Notes: a model not told the origin generated them from the sequence alone. 59,419 bases of DNA from JAGOVB01 sp964577365 (GCA_964577365.1 CAZNYP010000005.1:1-59419); one strand, 5' to 3'; shown: positions 5,785 to 14,186, counted from the stretch's first letter. Numbers and translations: made by a program.

Positions 5785-6086
5785 TACTTTCTTACGTTAT
5801 TATATATGGCCATGATACCACTGCCGGTAAGTAGTAGTCCAATAAAAACAATAAGGAAGAAGGGAAGTAGAGCCCAAAATTTAAAATCCTCAAGCATTGT
5901 TGTTGCTCCCATATATAAACAAATTAAACCCGCAGGGATAAAATAGAATAGTCCAAGCAGAATAATGATTATACGGACGAAGAGTGGCCGATTCGGATTT
6001 CGGTCTGTCATGGCTCGATACACATTTCCCTGTTTCTCAATTAGGTTTGTTGGTGTGTCGTATTTGTATTGAGGAATCGGGTCCAT
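5784..6086 (-). CDS. Membrane protein, 100 aa
   Basis: A polar N-terminal 35 residues is followed by two long hydrophobic helices (about 38-60 and 70-92). I do not recognise it. It lies between def and fmt in the same operon (1 base behind the def stop, 1-base overlap with fmt). Confidence 0.65.
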   Translation of the reverse strand: MDPIPQYKYDTPTNLIEKQGNVYRAMTDRNPNRPLFVRIIIILLGLFYFIPAGLICLYMGATTMLEDFKFWALLPFFLIVFIGLLLTGSGIMAIYNNVRK

Positions 6087-6087
6087 G

Positions 6088-6594
6088 TTATTTCTGTTCT
6101 TCCGGTAGTATCTCCTCTATGTCCTTTGCTTTGTCGATAAAGAGGATGCCATCGAGGTGATCGTTTTCATGCTGGATGATCTGCGCGAGGAGATCGACTG
6201 CACCACGTTCAAAGAGTTTGCCATGTTCGTCATATGCACGGATCGTGATCTTTTTACTGCGACGTACTTTTCCATAGAGATAGCGGATCGAGAGACAACC
6301 TTCGTCGAGGATCTGAGTCTGGCGAGATTTTTTTACGATCTCCGGATTAATAAAATACATATCATCTTTTTCTTTTCCAAACTTTTTTGAGTCAGCTCTC
6401 TTGAGGACTGCGCCAGACACATAGAAAACACGCACTGGGACTCCCACCTGTGGTGCGGCTATAGCCACTCCGTCTGACTGTGAATGCACGGCTTCTTTCA
6501 TATCAGCGAGGAGTGGGTGGGGAATGTTGTTGAGATCGATCGGAGTACAGACGGTGCGTAGTACTGGATCACCCATTTGGACTATTGGTACCAT
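6088..6594 (-). CDS. def: Peptide deformylase
   Basis: 168 residues with all three metal-site motifs: GVAIAAPQVG (motif 1; the usual GLAA is altered), DEGCLSI (motif 2 with the metal Cys) and QHENDHLDG (motif 3, H..EH). It removes the N-formyl group from nascent proteins. It sits in the operon with fmt, its partner reaction, 12 bases behind the priA-like gene. Confidence 0.95.
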   Translation of the reverse strand: MVPIVQMGDPVLRTVCTPIDLNNIPHPLLADMKEAVHSQSDGVAIAAPQVGVPVRVFYVSGAVLKRADSKKFGKEKDDMYFINPEIVKKSRQTQILDEGCLSIRYLYGKVRRSKKITIRAYDEHGKLFERGAVDLLAQIIQHENDHLDGILFIDKAKDIEEILPEEQK

Positions 6595-6606
6595 GAAAAA
6601 ATTATA

Positions 6607-8457
6607 TTATAAAAGTGAGTCCGGGTCAATTTTTATGTGTATATGCGGAGGGAGACTGGCGAGGAGCTTTGAAAAGTCAGGATCGAGACGAGGTACACGA
6701 ATAAGGCCGTGGAGTACACTCTGTCCGCGTACGGTATGGGTAAATGCGGGGAAGACATCGATCTCATGCGGGGTGAGCATGTTCTGGAGGCCCTGCATCT
6801 CGCGTACGATCTCATCTTTTTTGCCGGTGAGGGTGAGCTTTATGAGTGTACAAAATGGGGGATAGTTGAACCGCTTGCGATCATCGATGTGCTCGCGATA
6901 AAAGTCGATGAGATTCCCACGCAAGGCATGCGCAAAGACTTTTTCCTCTGGCCGGCGAGTCTGCAATATAATAGACACCGTTGCCTGACTACGCATGCGG
7001 GTGATGGTGTAGAGGATCTTTTCACTAATTCGGAAATCGGGGAGCGAGAGGAGTGAATCCATTGAGGCGATGAGGATGTGGTGCACTGGCTCATGCATAT
7101 ATGAGAGGGCCATCTCGGTACCGACGAGGATACTCCCTGGAGTATCGTAGAATTTTTTGATGATACTGCGTGCGGCTTTGTCGGTTTTTGCAGTATCAGA
7201 ATCCAGGATGAATAGTTTTATGTCGGGGAATTTGTCTTTTATTTTTTCTGCAACGAGGTTGATCCCGATACCGACAGTGCCGAGCTTCCAGCTGCTGCAC
7301 ACCTTGCAGTATTCTTCCGAGCTCCTGCGCTCGCCACAATGATGACAGAGGAAAAAGTTTTTATCAGAGTCTTTTGAAGAATGAAGGACGACCGGTGCAC
7401 TACAGTACGTGCAGGTCACGACATTTTGACAGTCTCCACAGACGACTGATGGTGAGAGGCCGCGACGTGTCGCAAAGACAAACATGTGTTGACTCTGTTC
7501 TTTTGTTTCTTTTATGACGTGCTCTGCCTGCTCGCTCAGTATGCGAAAGCCACCTGAGGAAGTCTTGTATGCTTTCATGTCGACGAGGGTCTCACTTGCA
7601 GTCGAGAGTGAGCGGAATTTAAATGGCGCACTCTCTATATATTCGGTGAGGCCATGCTTTGCGAGGGTTTCGATACGGAGAAATATGTCAGAGAGAATGA
7701 GGCGAGTGTTGGTCGCTTCAGCAAAATACTCGGCGACAATACGCAGGTCGAGATATGGACGTGAGAGGGTGCGGTATCCCTTTCCATTTTCTTTTTCGAC
7801 GATGAGGGTAGAGGTATCGTCGCGGACGATCGAGAGATAGGGAACAGTACATATAAGCAGTATGGGATGTTTATGTTCGCGCATCTCTTTGATCTGCTTT
7901 TTTGATGCACTATGGAAAAGGTATATGTAGTCCTCGATCCCTTTTTCGAGTTGTTCCTTTATATATTCTCCATCTTCATGAGTCGGTACGACGATCACCA
8001 CCGATTTTTTGCGAGCAAATTCCTGACGGATGAGGCTCTTGTGATGCGACATGCGCTCCTCATCATTGCCCTGGATCACGAGCTTTTCCTGTCGAGTATC
8101 ATGCTTCACCCGTGTCATGTATTCGCTACCCAATAAATCTTTTGGAATGAGTGTGGAGAGGATGGCTCCTTTTGTCGTTGCAAAATGATGCGCAGTCTTT
8201 TGGACCATGGTCATGAATTCTGCTGAGAGGAATTCGACGCTCTCGATCTGCTCTACTTTTTTTATTCCGAATTCTGATTTCTTTAATTCGGCCTTCATCT
8301 CGATCGCGGACTGTGCAGAGACGACGAGGCCCTTTATCTTTTTGCTACGCAGTGGGATGGTGACGAGGGAACCGGGTTTTATATCTGTCTGGGAAAAGTA
8401 TGAGAGCGTTTCTTTTCCAAACGTCTTGGCGATCGGTAGTACTTCGATGATATGCAT
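6607..8457 (-). CDS. priA: PriA-like primosomal protein with degenerate ATPase motifs
   Basis: 616 residues. The N-terminal DNA-binding domain and the zinc region (four C..C pairs from CGDCQ through CKVC, about residues 350-400) are those of PriA, as is the C-terminal domain. The helicase core is odd: no GxxGxGKT P-loop can be found where expected (LVIQGNDEER), and the DEAH box position reads LIVEKENGKGY. It may therefore be a structural restart factor rather than a helicase. Start ATG 8457 (MHIIEVL) has TATACT ending 6 bases upstream. First gene of the operon with def and fmt. Confidence 0.8.
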   Translation of the reverse strand: MHIIEVLPIAKTFGKETLSYFSQTDIKPGSLVTIPLRSKKIKGLVVSAQSAIEMKAELKKSEFGIKKVEQIESVEFLSAEFMTMVQKTAHHFATTKGAILSTLIPKDLLGSEYMTRVKHDTRQEKLVIQGNDEERMSHHKSLIRQEFARKKSVVIVVPTHEDGEYIKEQLEKGIEDYIYLFHSASKKQIKEMREHKHPILLICTVPYLSIVRDDTSTLIVEKENGKGYRTLSRPYLDLRIVAEYFAEATNTRLILSDIFLRIETLAKHGLTEYIESAPFKFRSLSTASETLVDMKAYKTSSGGFRILSEQAEHVIKETKEQSQHMFVFATRRGLSPSVVCGDCQNVVTCTYCSAPVVLHSSKDSDKNFFLCHHCGERRSSEEYCKVCSSWKLGTVGIGINLVAEKIKDKFPDIKLFILDSDTAKTDKAARSIIKKFYDTPGSILVGTEMALSYMHEPVHHILIASMDSLLSLPDFRISEKILYTITRMRSQATVSIILQTRRPEEKVFAHALRGNLIDFYREHIDDRKRFNYPPFCTLIKLTLTGKKDEIVREMQGLQNMLTPHEIDVFPAFTHTVRGQSVLHGLIRVPRLDPDFSKLLASLPPHIHIKIDPDSLL

Positions 8458-8484
8458 GTATAGAGTATAGCAAATGTGAGGGGA

Positions 8485-8513
8485 TTGACTAAACCACACT
8501 TTAGTGATAATGT
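8485..8513 (+). promoter_or_regulatory. Promoter of the 8541-9122 gene
   Basis: TTGACT (8485-8490), 17-base spacer, TAATGT (8508-8513). Predicted leader of about 20 bases before the ATG at 8541. Confidence 0.65.
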
Positions 8514-8540
8514 ACAGGACGAACACAAATTGATCATCTC

Positions 8541-9122
8541 ATGAAAGAAAACACACTGTTAGATCGTTGGACTGGCTCGGGTGGGCTCGTCACAGAAGCT
8601 ATCGAGAAACACGCCATGTGGGAGAAGCGTTCCTCCAGGCGGTGGACCGGCGTCTTTCTCACGCTCACATTGCTCGCAGTCATTTTGTTGCAGGCGATCG
8701 TGAGGGAAATGCCAGCTGCGCTGTTTTTGGTTTGTGCGATGGCCATCGCACTCGTCTTCTACTACATTCTCGACGCCTTGTACAAACCCCTTCGGCGCGA
8801 AGAGCCGGACATGGAACATCCGGAGAAGTACTACGCAGCACGCGATCGTCTAGCGACACTGCTCGGCAAGACACCAGAGGAGATCGAAATGATGGACTAC
8901 AACAGACTACGTAACGGCATCGTTCTCCCAACGCTCGATGGACTCTTCGCGAAATTGCGTGCCCAAGCGGCGAGCTGTTTCGAAGAAGATGCCAGGGCGA
9001 CCTATGACGAGCTCGCTGAGTTGCACGGCGCATGTCCACCGTTCCGGTTTTTGGATGGAACTGAGGGACGTTATACCCTCGAGCCATTCGAATCCTACAA
9101 CCAATTGCTCGTCGTCGCCTGA
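8541..9122 (+). CDS. Membrane protein, 193 aa, unknown
   Basis: Two adjacent transmembrane helices (about residues 37-55 and 60-78) followed by a 115-residue soluble, acidic, helix-rich domain. I do not recognise it. The segment is markedly more GC-rich than the flanking priA-like gene. It is its own unit, with promoter at 8485 and a strong terminator at 9149. The next gene has the same size and topology (two helices then a soluble domain), so the two may be distant paralogues, though no clear sequence identity is visible. Confidence 0.65.
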   Translation: MKENTLLDRWTGSGGLVTEAIEKHAMWEKRSSRRWTGVFLTLTLLAVILLQAIVREMPAALFLVCAMAIALVFYYILDALYKPLRREEPDMEHPEKYYAARDRLATLLGKTPEEIEMMDYNRLRNGIVLPTLDGLFAKLRAQAASCFEEDARATYDELAELHGACPPFRFLDGTEGRYTLEPFESYNQLLVVA

Positions 9123-9148
9123 AACGCGAGGGCAGCATACACCAACCA

Positions 9149-9191
9149 GCCTGAGTACACGAGAGAATCGTGGACTCAGGCGGTTTTTTTT
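9149..9191 (+). terminator. Strong terminator
   Basis: GCCTGAGT.CACGA pairs with TCGTG.ACTCAGGC around a 5-base loop, followed by eight T. Confidence 0.9.
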
Positions 9192-9199
9192 ATTTATAT

Positions 9200-9228
9200 T
9201 TGACAAGTTCCTATATTTTATGCATTAT
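9200..9228 (+). promoter_or_regulatory. Promoter of the 9343-9888 gene
   Basis: TTGACA (9200-9205), 17-base spacer, CATTAT (9223-9228). It begins straight after the previous terminator and implies a leader of about 110 bases. Confidence 0.6.
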
Positions 9229-9342
9229 GAAGGCGTATTCGTGTCGGTACAAACCTATGCTTAAAACCGTAACCACTGGCGTGGCGAAAGTTGGACTGGC
9301 GTCCTAAAGTGAGGGCAAAATGGCACATGTTTGGAAATTGTT

Positions 9343-9888
9343 ATGTTCCTTAAAAATGGTCGGTATTTCAAACCCGAGTGGGCTTTCTTTGGAGAGCTCA
9401 TTAAACTCAAAGCGAGCTCATCTGAGGTCGAGGAAGTTCGGCTGAGCAGGAAATTCTCCCAGATTTTATTTGTTGGATTTCTCGCCATTGGCTTGATTTT
9501 CTTCTTGCCTGTCTCGATATCGACTTCGACCACTATTTTTTCGTCGATATGCCTGGTTATCTGTGGGGTAGTTTGTATCTGGTCCTGTATGCATGCAAAC
9601 CGCCTTTGGAAACCTATTGCTGAGGATCTTCGAGACCTAGAGCATTACTATCCAGAACTTTTGCTATCAGGAAAGTTCTCGCATGAAAAAATCCAGGAGA
9701 CTGATGCTGCGAAACAGTACATCTGCGAAGACCTCGCACGCCGTACTCGGCAGGTGAAGGCAAAGCAGGGTTTTGGACTCGTGCACGAGGCTCACCTCGA
9801 GAAAAATGAACTCAGACAACGGGTCGAGCTAGCGCTAGGGTTCAATCTGACACGTGAGACACTCGAGGATCGATTCCGAGGTCAGTAA
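9343..9888 (+). CDS. Membrane protein, 181 aa, unknown
   Basis: Start ATG 9343 has GGA seven bases upstream; a TTG four codons earlier is possible. A polar N-terminus precedes two hydrophobic helices (about residues 40-58 and 65-85), then an approximately 95-residue charged soluble domain. No family recognised. Own promoter and own terminator. A long leader (about 9235-9342) contains nothing I can assign. Same architecture as the upstream gene. Confidence 0.6.
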   Translation: MFLKNGRYFKPEWAFFGELIKLKASSSEVEEVRLSRKFSQILFVGFLAIGLIFFLPVSISTSTTIFSSICLVICGVVCIWSCMHANRLWKPIAEDLRDLEHYYPELLLSGKFSHEKIQETDAAKQYICEDLARRTRQVKAKQGFGLVHEAHLEKNELRQRVELALGFNLTRETLEDRFRGQ

Positions 9889-9907
9889 TGATTTTGTTCT
9901 GTTCACC

Positions 9908-9937
9908 CCGACCACCTTTGCGGTGGTCGGTTTTTTT
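9908..9937 (+). terminator. Strong terminator
   Basis: CCGACCACC/GGTGGTCGG hairpin followed by seven T. The -10 box of murA starts four bases after the T-run. Confidence 0.92.
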
Positions 9938-9952
9938 ATATACAATGCCCAT

Positions 9953-11215
9953 ATGTCTGACTCATTTATTGTAAAAGGAAACGGGGGTAAAAAAACTCTC
10001 GAGGGCACGGTCACGATCGGTGGTGCAAAAAACGCAGTCCTCAAAATGATGGCGGCTAGTGTGCTTTTTGACGGACCACTCACACTACAAAATGTACCCC
10101 TAAATGAAGATGTAAAACGTATGAACGAACTCCTCGTGCATCTCGGAGCAGAGATAGACAATATGACCATTGATACCTCAAAGATTGGCTCAACTGTTCT
10201 ACATACTGCCCAGGCAACCGCCATGCGTTCATCCGTCGTCCTCACCGGACCACTCCTTGCTCGCTACAAGACCGCAACATTTCCAGCGCCAGGTGGATGT
10301 ACCATAGGGAATCGTCCGATCGACCTTTTTATAAAAGCCTATGAAAAAATGGGAGCGGCAGTGGAGTACAAAGATGAAGCCTATGTCATGACCGCACCAA
10401 ATGGCCTCATGGGCGCTGAGATATTTTTTGATTTACAAACGGTGACGGGTACTGAGACAATTATGTTTGCAGCAACACTCGCCAAAGGAAAAACTGTTCT
10501 CAAAAACTGTGCGATGGAACCAGAGATAAAACACATGGCGGACTTCCTCGTCTCATGCGGTGCACGGATCAGTGGACAGGGAACTTCTACTATTACTATA
10601 GAAGGGGGATCACTACTGAAAGCAAACGGTCCATACGTCACACTACCCGATCGTATCGAGACGGGTAGCTTTATCATTCTCGGCGCACTCCTCGCAAAAA
10701 AACTACGTATAGAAAAATGTGATCCGATTCTCTGCGAAAGTCTGCTATCACTCCTCACGACATCGGGTGTACAAATGAAAATAGAAAAAGATGCGATAGA
10801 GATATATGAGAGTACCAATCTAAAAAGCTTCAATGTACGCACGCATGAGTATCCAGGATTCCCCACAGATCTTCAGTCTCCGATAGTTACTTACTTAACC
10901 CAAGCAGAAGGAGAGAGTACTATATTTGAAACTATATTCGAAGGACGATTTAAATTCGTCGAAAATCTCAAAAATATGGGTGCACATGTAAATGTTTTAA
11001 ATAATCGAGAGATCACTATAAAAGGCCCAGCACCACTAAAAGCGAGTACCCTCGAGTCGTACGACTTGCGCGGAGGATTTTCTGCGGTAGTATCAGGATT
11101 ACTCGCAGAGGGCACATCGACCATAAACAATGTATACTTTACCGACCGTGGCTATGAGGCCCTCGAAAAACGTCTCCAGGCCCTCGGCGCAAATATACAG
11201 CGAATCACATCATGA
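9953..11215 (+). CDS. murA: UDP-GlcNAc enolpyruvyl transferase MurA
   Basis: 420 residues, full length. The UDP-sugar site (GGAKNAVLKMMAAS) and the loop with the catalytic Cys (FPAPGGCTIG) are present, as is the C-terminal DLRGGFS motif. It catalyses the first committed step of peptidoglycan precursor synthesis (PEP transfer to UDP-GlcNAc). ATG 9953 is chosen because TACAAT (9941-9946) ends 6 bases before it. The stop overlaps mreB (ATGA), coupling precursor synthesis with the cell-shape filament. Confidence 0.95.
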   Translation: MSDSFIVKGNGGKKTLEGTVTIGGAKNAVLKMMAASVLFDGPLTLQNVPLNEDVKRMNELLVHLGAEIDNMTIDTSKIGSTVLHTAQATAMRSSVVLTGPLLARYKTATFPAPGGCTIGNRPIDLFIKAYEKMGAAVEYKDEAYVMTAPNGLMGAEIFFDLQTVTGTETIMFAATLAKGKTVLKNCAMEPEIKHMADFLVSCGARISGQGTSTITIEGGSLLKANGPYVTLPDRIETGSFIILGALLAKKLRIEKCDPILCESLLSLLTTSGVQMKIEKDAIEIYESTNLKSFNVRTHEYPGFPTDLQSPIVTYLTQAEGESTIFETIFEGRFKFVENLKNMGAHVNVLNNREITIKGPAPLKASTLESYDLRGGFSAVVSGLLAEGTSTINNVYFTDRGYEALEKRLQALGANIQRITS

Positions 11216-12225
11216 GTATTTTTTCAAAAAAACTAGGCATCGATCTCGGAACAGCCAACACGCTGGTTTTTTTGCCGGGAAAGGGGATCGTGCTCAACGA
11301 ACCATCAGTGGTTGCGGTTTCTGAACAGGACAACAAAATCCTCGCTGTCGGAAATGATGCAAAAGAAATGGTGGGACGTACCCCCGAGAGTATCATTGCT
11401 TATCGACCCATGCGTGATGGAGTGATTGCCGACTATCGTGTGACCGAGGCTATGCTCCGCTATTTTATCGACAAAGCACTTGGCAAGTGGAATTTTTGGA
11501 AACCAGATGTGATGGTGTCGGTGCCTGCAGGTATCACCTCGACCGAACGACGTGCAGTTATCGAGGCGACACTTCGTGCCGGTGCGCGAAACGCGTATGT
11601 GGTAAAGGAGCCCATCCTCGCCGCGATCGGCGCCGGAGTACCTATCCATGAGAGCCGCGGACATATGATCGTGGACATCGGAGGAGGGACGACCGACGTA
11701 GCGGTGATCTCGCTCGGAGGGATCGTGGCATCTACCTCGGTAAAGGTAGCAGGAAATAAAATAGACGCAGCCATTGCTGACTATATAAAGAAAACATTTA
11801 ACCTCGCGATCGGAGACAAAACTGCCGAAGATATAAAAATGAAAATAGGATCGGCCATCCCACTCGAAGATGAGCTCGCGATGCTCGTAAAAGGCCGCGA
11901 CTTTATCTCTGGTCTCCCACGCTCGACCGAAATAAAAACAAATGAAATCGTCAAAGCGATTTCAAAAGAACTCCGCGACATGATAAAGGCGATAAAGGAT
12001 GTGCTCCAGGAGACTCCACCCGAGCTCGCCGCTGACATCATCGACAACGGTATCATCATGACTGGAGGATCATCGATGCTTAGGAATCTCCCTGAGCTCG
12101 TTTTCCGACGTACTGGAGTAAAGGCAAAACTGGCTGATGATGCGCTGTTTTGTGTAGTAAAGGGTACAGGAGTCGCGCTCGATCACCTCGATACGTACAA
12201 GAAAACAATCATTTCAAAGAAGTAG
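11212..12225 (+). CDS. mreB: Rod-shape filament protein MreB, copy 1
   Basis: 337 residues with the actin-like ATPase motifs: phosphate 1 GIDLGTANTLV, phosphate 2 IVDIGGGTTDVAVIS, and adenosine GGSSMLRNLPEL. It polymerises under the membrane and steers wall synthesis. This copy is coupled to murA by a 4-base overlap and is followed at once by a promoter on the same strand. A second, clearly different mreB lies at 17051. Confidence 0.93.
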   Translation: MSIFSKKLGIDLGTANTLVFLPGKGIVLNEPSVVAVSEQDNKILAVGNDAKEMVGRTPESIIAYRPMRDGVIADYRVTEAMLRYFIDKALGKWNFWKPDVMVSVPAGITSTERRAVIEATLRAGARNAYVVKEPILAAIGAGVPIHESRGHMIVDIGGGTTDVAVISLGGIVASTSVKVAGNKIDAAIADYIKKTFNLAIGDKTAEDIKMKIGSAIPLEDELAMLVKGRDFISGLPRSTEIKTNEIVKAISKELRDMIKAIKDVLQETPPELAADIIDNGIIMTGGSSMLRNLPELVFRRTGVKAKLADDALFCVVKGTGVALDHLDTYKKTIISKK

Positions 12226-12253
12226 TTGACTTTCAGGGAGTGGGGTATATAAT
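12226..12253 (+). promoter_or_regulatory. Near-consensus promoter behind mreB
   Basis: TTGACT (12226-12231) starts on the base after the mreB stop; 16-base spacer; TATAAT (12248-12253). Downstream on this strand there is no gene, only a hairpin and the antisense of the NYN gene. Confidence 0.7.
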
Positions 12254-12259
12254 TTTAGG

Positions 12260-12317
12260 GTAACTACGAAAAGGACCCTTGCGATGTATCGTCTTCGCCG
12301 GGGGCCTTTTCATTTTC
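12260..12317 (+). ncRNA. Candidate short RNA (promoter plus hairpin)
   Basis: A transcript from the promoter at 12226-12253 would start near 12260 and meet an AAAAGG.CCC / GGG.CCTTTT hairpin (12269-12310). It is about 58 bases long and antisense to the last codons of the NYN gene. The same palindrome would also serve as the NYN terminator, which is the simpler reading. Confidence 0.35.
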
Positions 12318-12773
12318 TGCTAGCATGTGCAGAGAATCTTCGAGAAAAGTAATATGATTTGCAACTCTTTTTAGAAAGATAGAACAGCGACTTGATCTCG
12401 GCGCTATAACACGGGCCAGAACCTTTTTCTCATTCAGAAAGCGAACTAGACAAGCAAAATCTCCGTCGCCAGTAAGTATAATTGCTTCTGTAAATTTATT
12501 TTCAAAGTAGTCTCTTGTAACTTGTAAGACTAATTCGCAGTCGCAATTTCCTTTAAAATCCGTAACATCTTTATAAACAACTTTAAATCCAGCTTCTACC
12601 ATTTTTGAATACACGAAGTCATTCTTTTGGGTATATCCAACAAATATAAAAGCCTTACTCACTTTATATTTCTCCTTGAGAAATATAGCCAACTTCTTAT
12701 AGCTAATCTTGGTATTGATTAGCTTGAAGGAAAGAAACAAGTTTGACTCATCTATATACACAAATATCGACAT
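12264..12773 (-). CDS. NYN-domain (LabA/DUF88-like) RNase-like protein
   Basis: 169 residues of the PIN-like NYN fold: FVYIDESNL at the N-terminus, a CDCELVLQVTRD segment in the middle and ILTGDGDFACLVRFL, giving the acidic residues of the metal site. Related proteins cleave RNA. The C-terminal 20 residues are acidic and overlap the hairpin at 12269-12310. The ATG has TATGTG a few bases upstream. Single gene, convergent with mreB. Confidence 0.8.
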   Translation of the reverse strand: MSIFVYIDESNLFLSFKLINTKISYKKLAIFLKEKYKVSKAFIFVGYTQKNDFVYSKMVEAGFKVVYKDVTDFKGNCDCELVLQVTRDYFENKFTEAIILTGDGDFACLVRFLNEKKVLARVIAPRSSRCSIFLKRVANHITFLEDSLHMLAENEKAPGEDDTSQGSFS

Positions 12774-12858
12774 TCACATAGCGTAGCAAATAGGGGATAA
12801 CATTCTGATAACAAAAAACTAACAGAATTGTTATAAAATCGGGGGTATTTTAGGGTAC

Positions 12859-12886
12859 TTGACAAAAAACTAGGGTGTGCTATTCT
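12859..12886 (+). promoter_or_regulatory. Promoter of GC-rich mini-unit 1
   Basis: TTGACA (12859-12864), 16-base spacer, TATTCT (12881-12886). The upstream stretch 12774-12858 holds no gene. Confidence 0.6.
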
Positions 12887-13006
12887 GGTAAACGAATCAC
12901 TGTTCTCTGAAAAGAAATGATCCCGGTATCATATAGCTTCCTATTTGGGAGCGTACCGCGCCCGTCGTTTCGTTTAGGAGGGCAGTAAAGCAAAACCGGC
13001 CTCACC

Positions 13007-13156
13007 ATGAGTTCACCACCCCTTGGCACCCATCTGTATACTTTTTCCTTCATTTTGAGCGCTTCTTCCTTCACCACCCCGGCCGCCGCCCTCGGCCGCC
13101 AGGCGAAGTCCAATCATTTCCGTGGACTCGCCGGCGCCGGCAGCATCGCCAGCTAG
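13007..13156 (+). CDS. Possible small protein, 49 aa
   Basis: ATG 13007 opens 49 codons rich in Ser, Ala and Pro, with a hydrophobic stretch (about residues 10-27) resembling a signal peptide ending in TTPAAALG. The transcription unit is convincing (promoter 12859, terminator 13177), but the coding call is weak: an AGGAGG at 12976-12981 is 26 bases upstream of the ATG. A 23-codon frame at 12917-12988 precedes it and could be a leader peptide, or the unit may be a non-coding RNA. Confidence 0.35.
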   Translation: MSSPPLGTHLYTFSFILSASSFTTPAAALGRQAKSNHFRGLAGAGSIAS

Positions 13157-13176
13157 CTACCCTCACCGGGCGGCTG

Positions 13177-13231
13177 ACCGCCAGTTTCGTTTCCCTCCTT
13201 AGGGTAAGCGAAGCTGGCGGTTTCTTCTTTT
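13177..13231 (+). terminator. Terminator of mini-unit 1
   Basis: ACCGCCAG.TTCG and CGAAGCTGGCGGT arms around a 19-base loop, followed by TTTCTTCTTTT. Confidence 0.85.
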
Positions 13232-13263
13232 ATACATTTTTCCCCAGTCTCATATTTTTCATA

Positions 13264-13292
13264 TTGACGTGCAAATTCTACGGGTGTACATT
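13264..13292 (+). promoter_or_regulatory. Promoter of GC-rich mini-unit 2
   Basis: TTGACG (13264-13269), 17-base spacer, TACATT (13287-13292). The leader that follows can fold: GCCGAGG pairs with CCTCGG and inside it GAGGA.ATCC pairs with GGATCCTC. Confidence 0.6.
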
Positions 13293-13358
13293 TAAGGGGC
13301 TGAGCCGAGGAGATCCAAAGGATCCTCTGAGGACGACCTCGGTAAGCACACTGCTGCT

Positions 13359-13505
13359 ATGAATAAAAACACCCATGCCGCACCGCTTCCGATTCGGGAA
13401 GAGAAGGTGCTGTTGGACACGAGCAATGGCCGCGCCTTGGCCAATGCTGTCGGATGCGCGTTTGGAGCTCGCAACTTCGCCACCCAAGGAGGTCTCCCGA
13501 CCTGA
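13359..13505 (+). CDS. Possible small protein, 48 aa
   Basis: ATG 13359 opens 48 codons, with a polar, charged first half and a Gly/Ala/Asn-rich second half that contains a single Cys. No family recognised and no good ribosome-binding site. It lies in a complete unit: promoter 13264, structured leader 13299-13358, terminator 13543. GC content is far above that of the flanking genes. Confidence 0.4.
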   Translation: MNKNTHAAPLPIREEKVLLDTSNGRALANAVGCAFGARNFATQGGLPT

Positions 13506-13542
13506 TTACCTCCTCTGTCTGCAGGGTTCACTCCATGATAAT

Positions 13543-13575
13543 CCTCCCCGCCTGCGGGGGAGGGTTTATTTTTTT
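13543..13575 (+). terminator. Terminator of mini-unit 2
   Basis: CCTCCCCGC/GCGGGGGAGG hairpin followed by a T-rich tract with seven T. The -10 box of the next gene starts right behind it. Confidence 0.9.
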
Positions 13576-13589
13576 GTTATAATACCCCC

Positions 13590-14165
13590 ATGGACCTCTC
13601 CCACCACGCATACATCTTCACCGGCAATACAGAGAAAGCTCTAGAATTTTTTGATAGCAATGTCGATATACAAAAACAGGGGAATCCAGACTACATTTTT
13701 TTACAAATCCCCGCGCTCTCTATAGATGAATCGAGAAATCTAAAACTCATTCATTCAAAAAAACCATTTGGAGAGCGTCGTATATTTTTGATCCAAACAG
13801 AGACTATCCCCGTGGAGTCTCAAAATGCACTCCTCAAGCTATTTGAAGAACCAGAACCAGGTAACCATTTTTTTATCATCATCGAAAACCCCCAGCTCTT
13901 GCCGACCCTCAGGTCTCGTGTGCAGGTCATTGATTTTGGAAAAGAAAAAAGTATAGGAAAGAAATTTCTCGCGATGAGCAAAAAAGAGCGTTTTGACTAT
14001 GTGGGCAAGCTCGAAAAAAACGAAGGGTATGCTCTGGCCGATGAGATAGGTAGTATTCAAAAAAATAAAAAGACACTCGAGGCAGTCGTGCGGGTAAAAA
14101 AGTATATATACGACAGGGGGTCGTCTACAAAGCAGTTGCTCGAGTATTTGGCAGTTAGTGTGTAA
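13590..14165 (+). CDS. holB: DNA polymerase III delta-prime-like protein
   Basis: 191 residues. The diagnostic part is QNALLKLFEEPEPGNHFFIII followed by TLRSR, the sensor-1 and SRC-like region of clamp-loader AAA+ subunits. The N-terminal P-loop part is missing, as in delta-prime subunits that do not bind ATP, and the protein is about half the usual length. It should help load the sliding clamp. TATAAT (13578-13583) ends 6 bases before the ATG. Next gene is frr, 21 bases on. Confidence 0.75.
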   Translation: MDLSHHAYIFTGNTEKALEFFDSNVDIQKQGNPDYIFLQIPALSIDESRNLKLIHSKKPFGERRIFLIQTETIPVESQNALLKLFEEPEPGNHFFIIIENPQLLPTLRSRVQVIDFGKEKSIGKKFLAMSKKERFDYVGKLEKNEGYALADEIGSIQKNKKTLEAVVRVKKYIYDRGSSTKQLLEYLAVSV

Positions 14166-14186
14166 ATAGAGTATACTGTGGGCAAT

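Noticed and set aside
9843..10245. Minus-strand frames over murA and similar long antisense frames over mreB, rseP and gyrA
   Set aside because: They mirror real genes with clear motifs and have Ser/Ile-rich shadow composition.
13278..13531. Minus-strand frames of 69-79 codons over mini-unit 2
   Set aside because: No promoter or terminator on that strand, and the promoter, leader and terminator signals all read on the plus strand.
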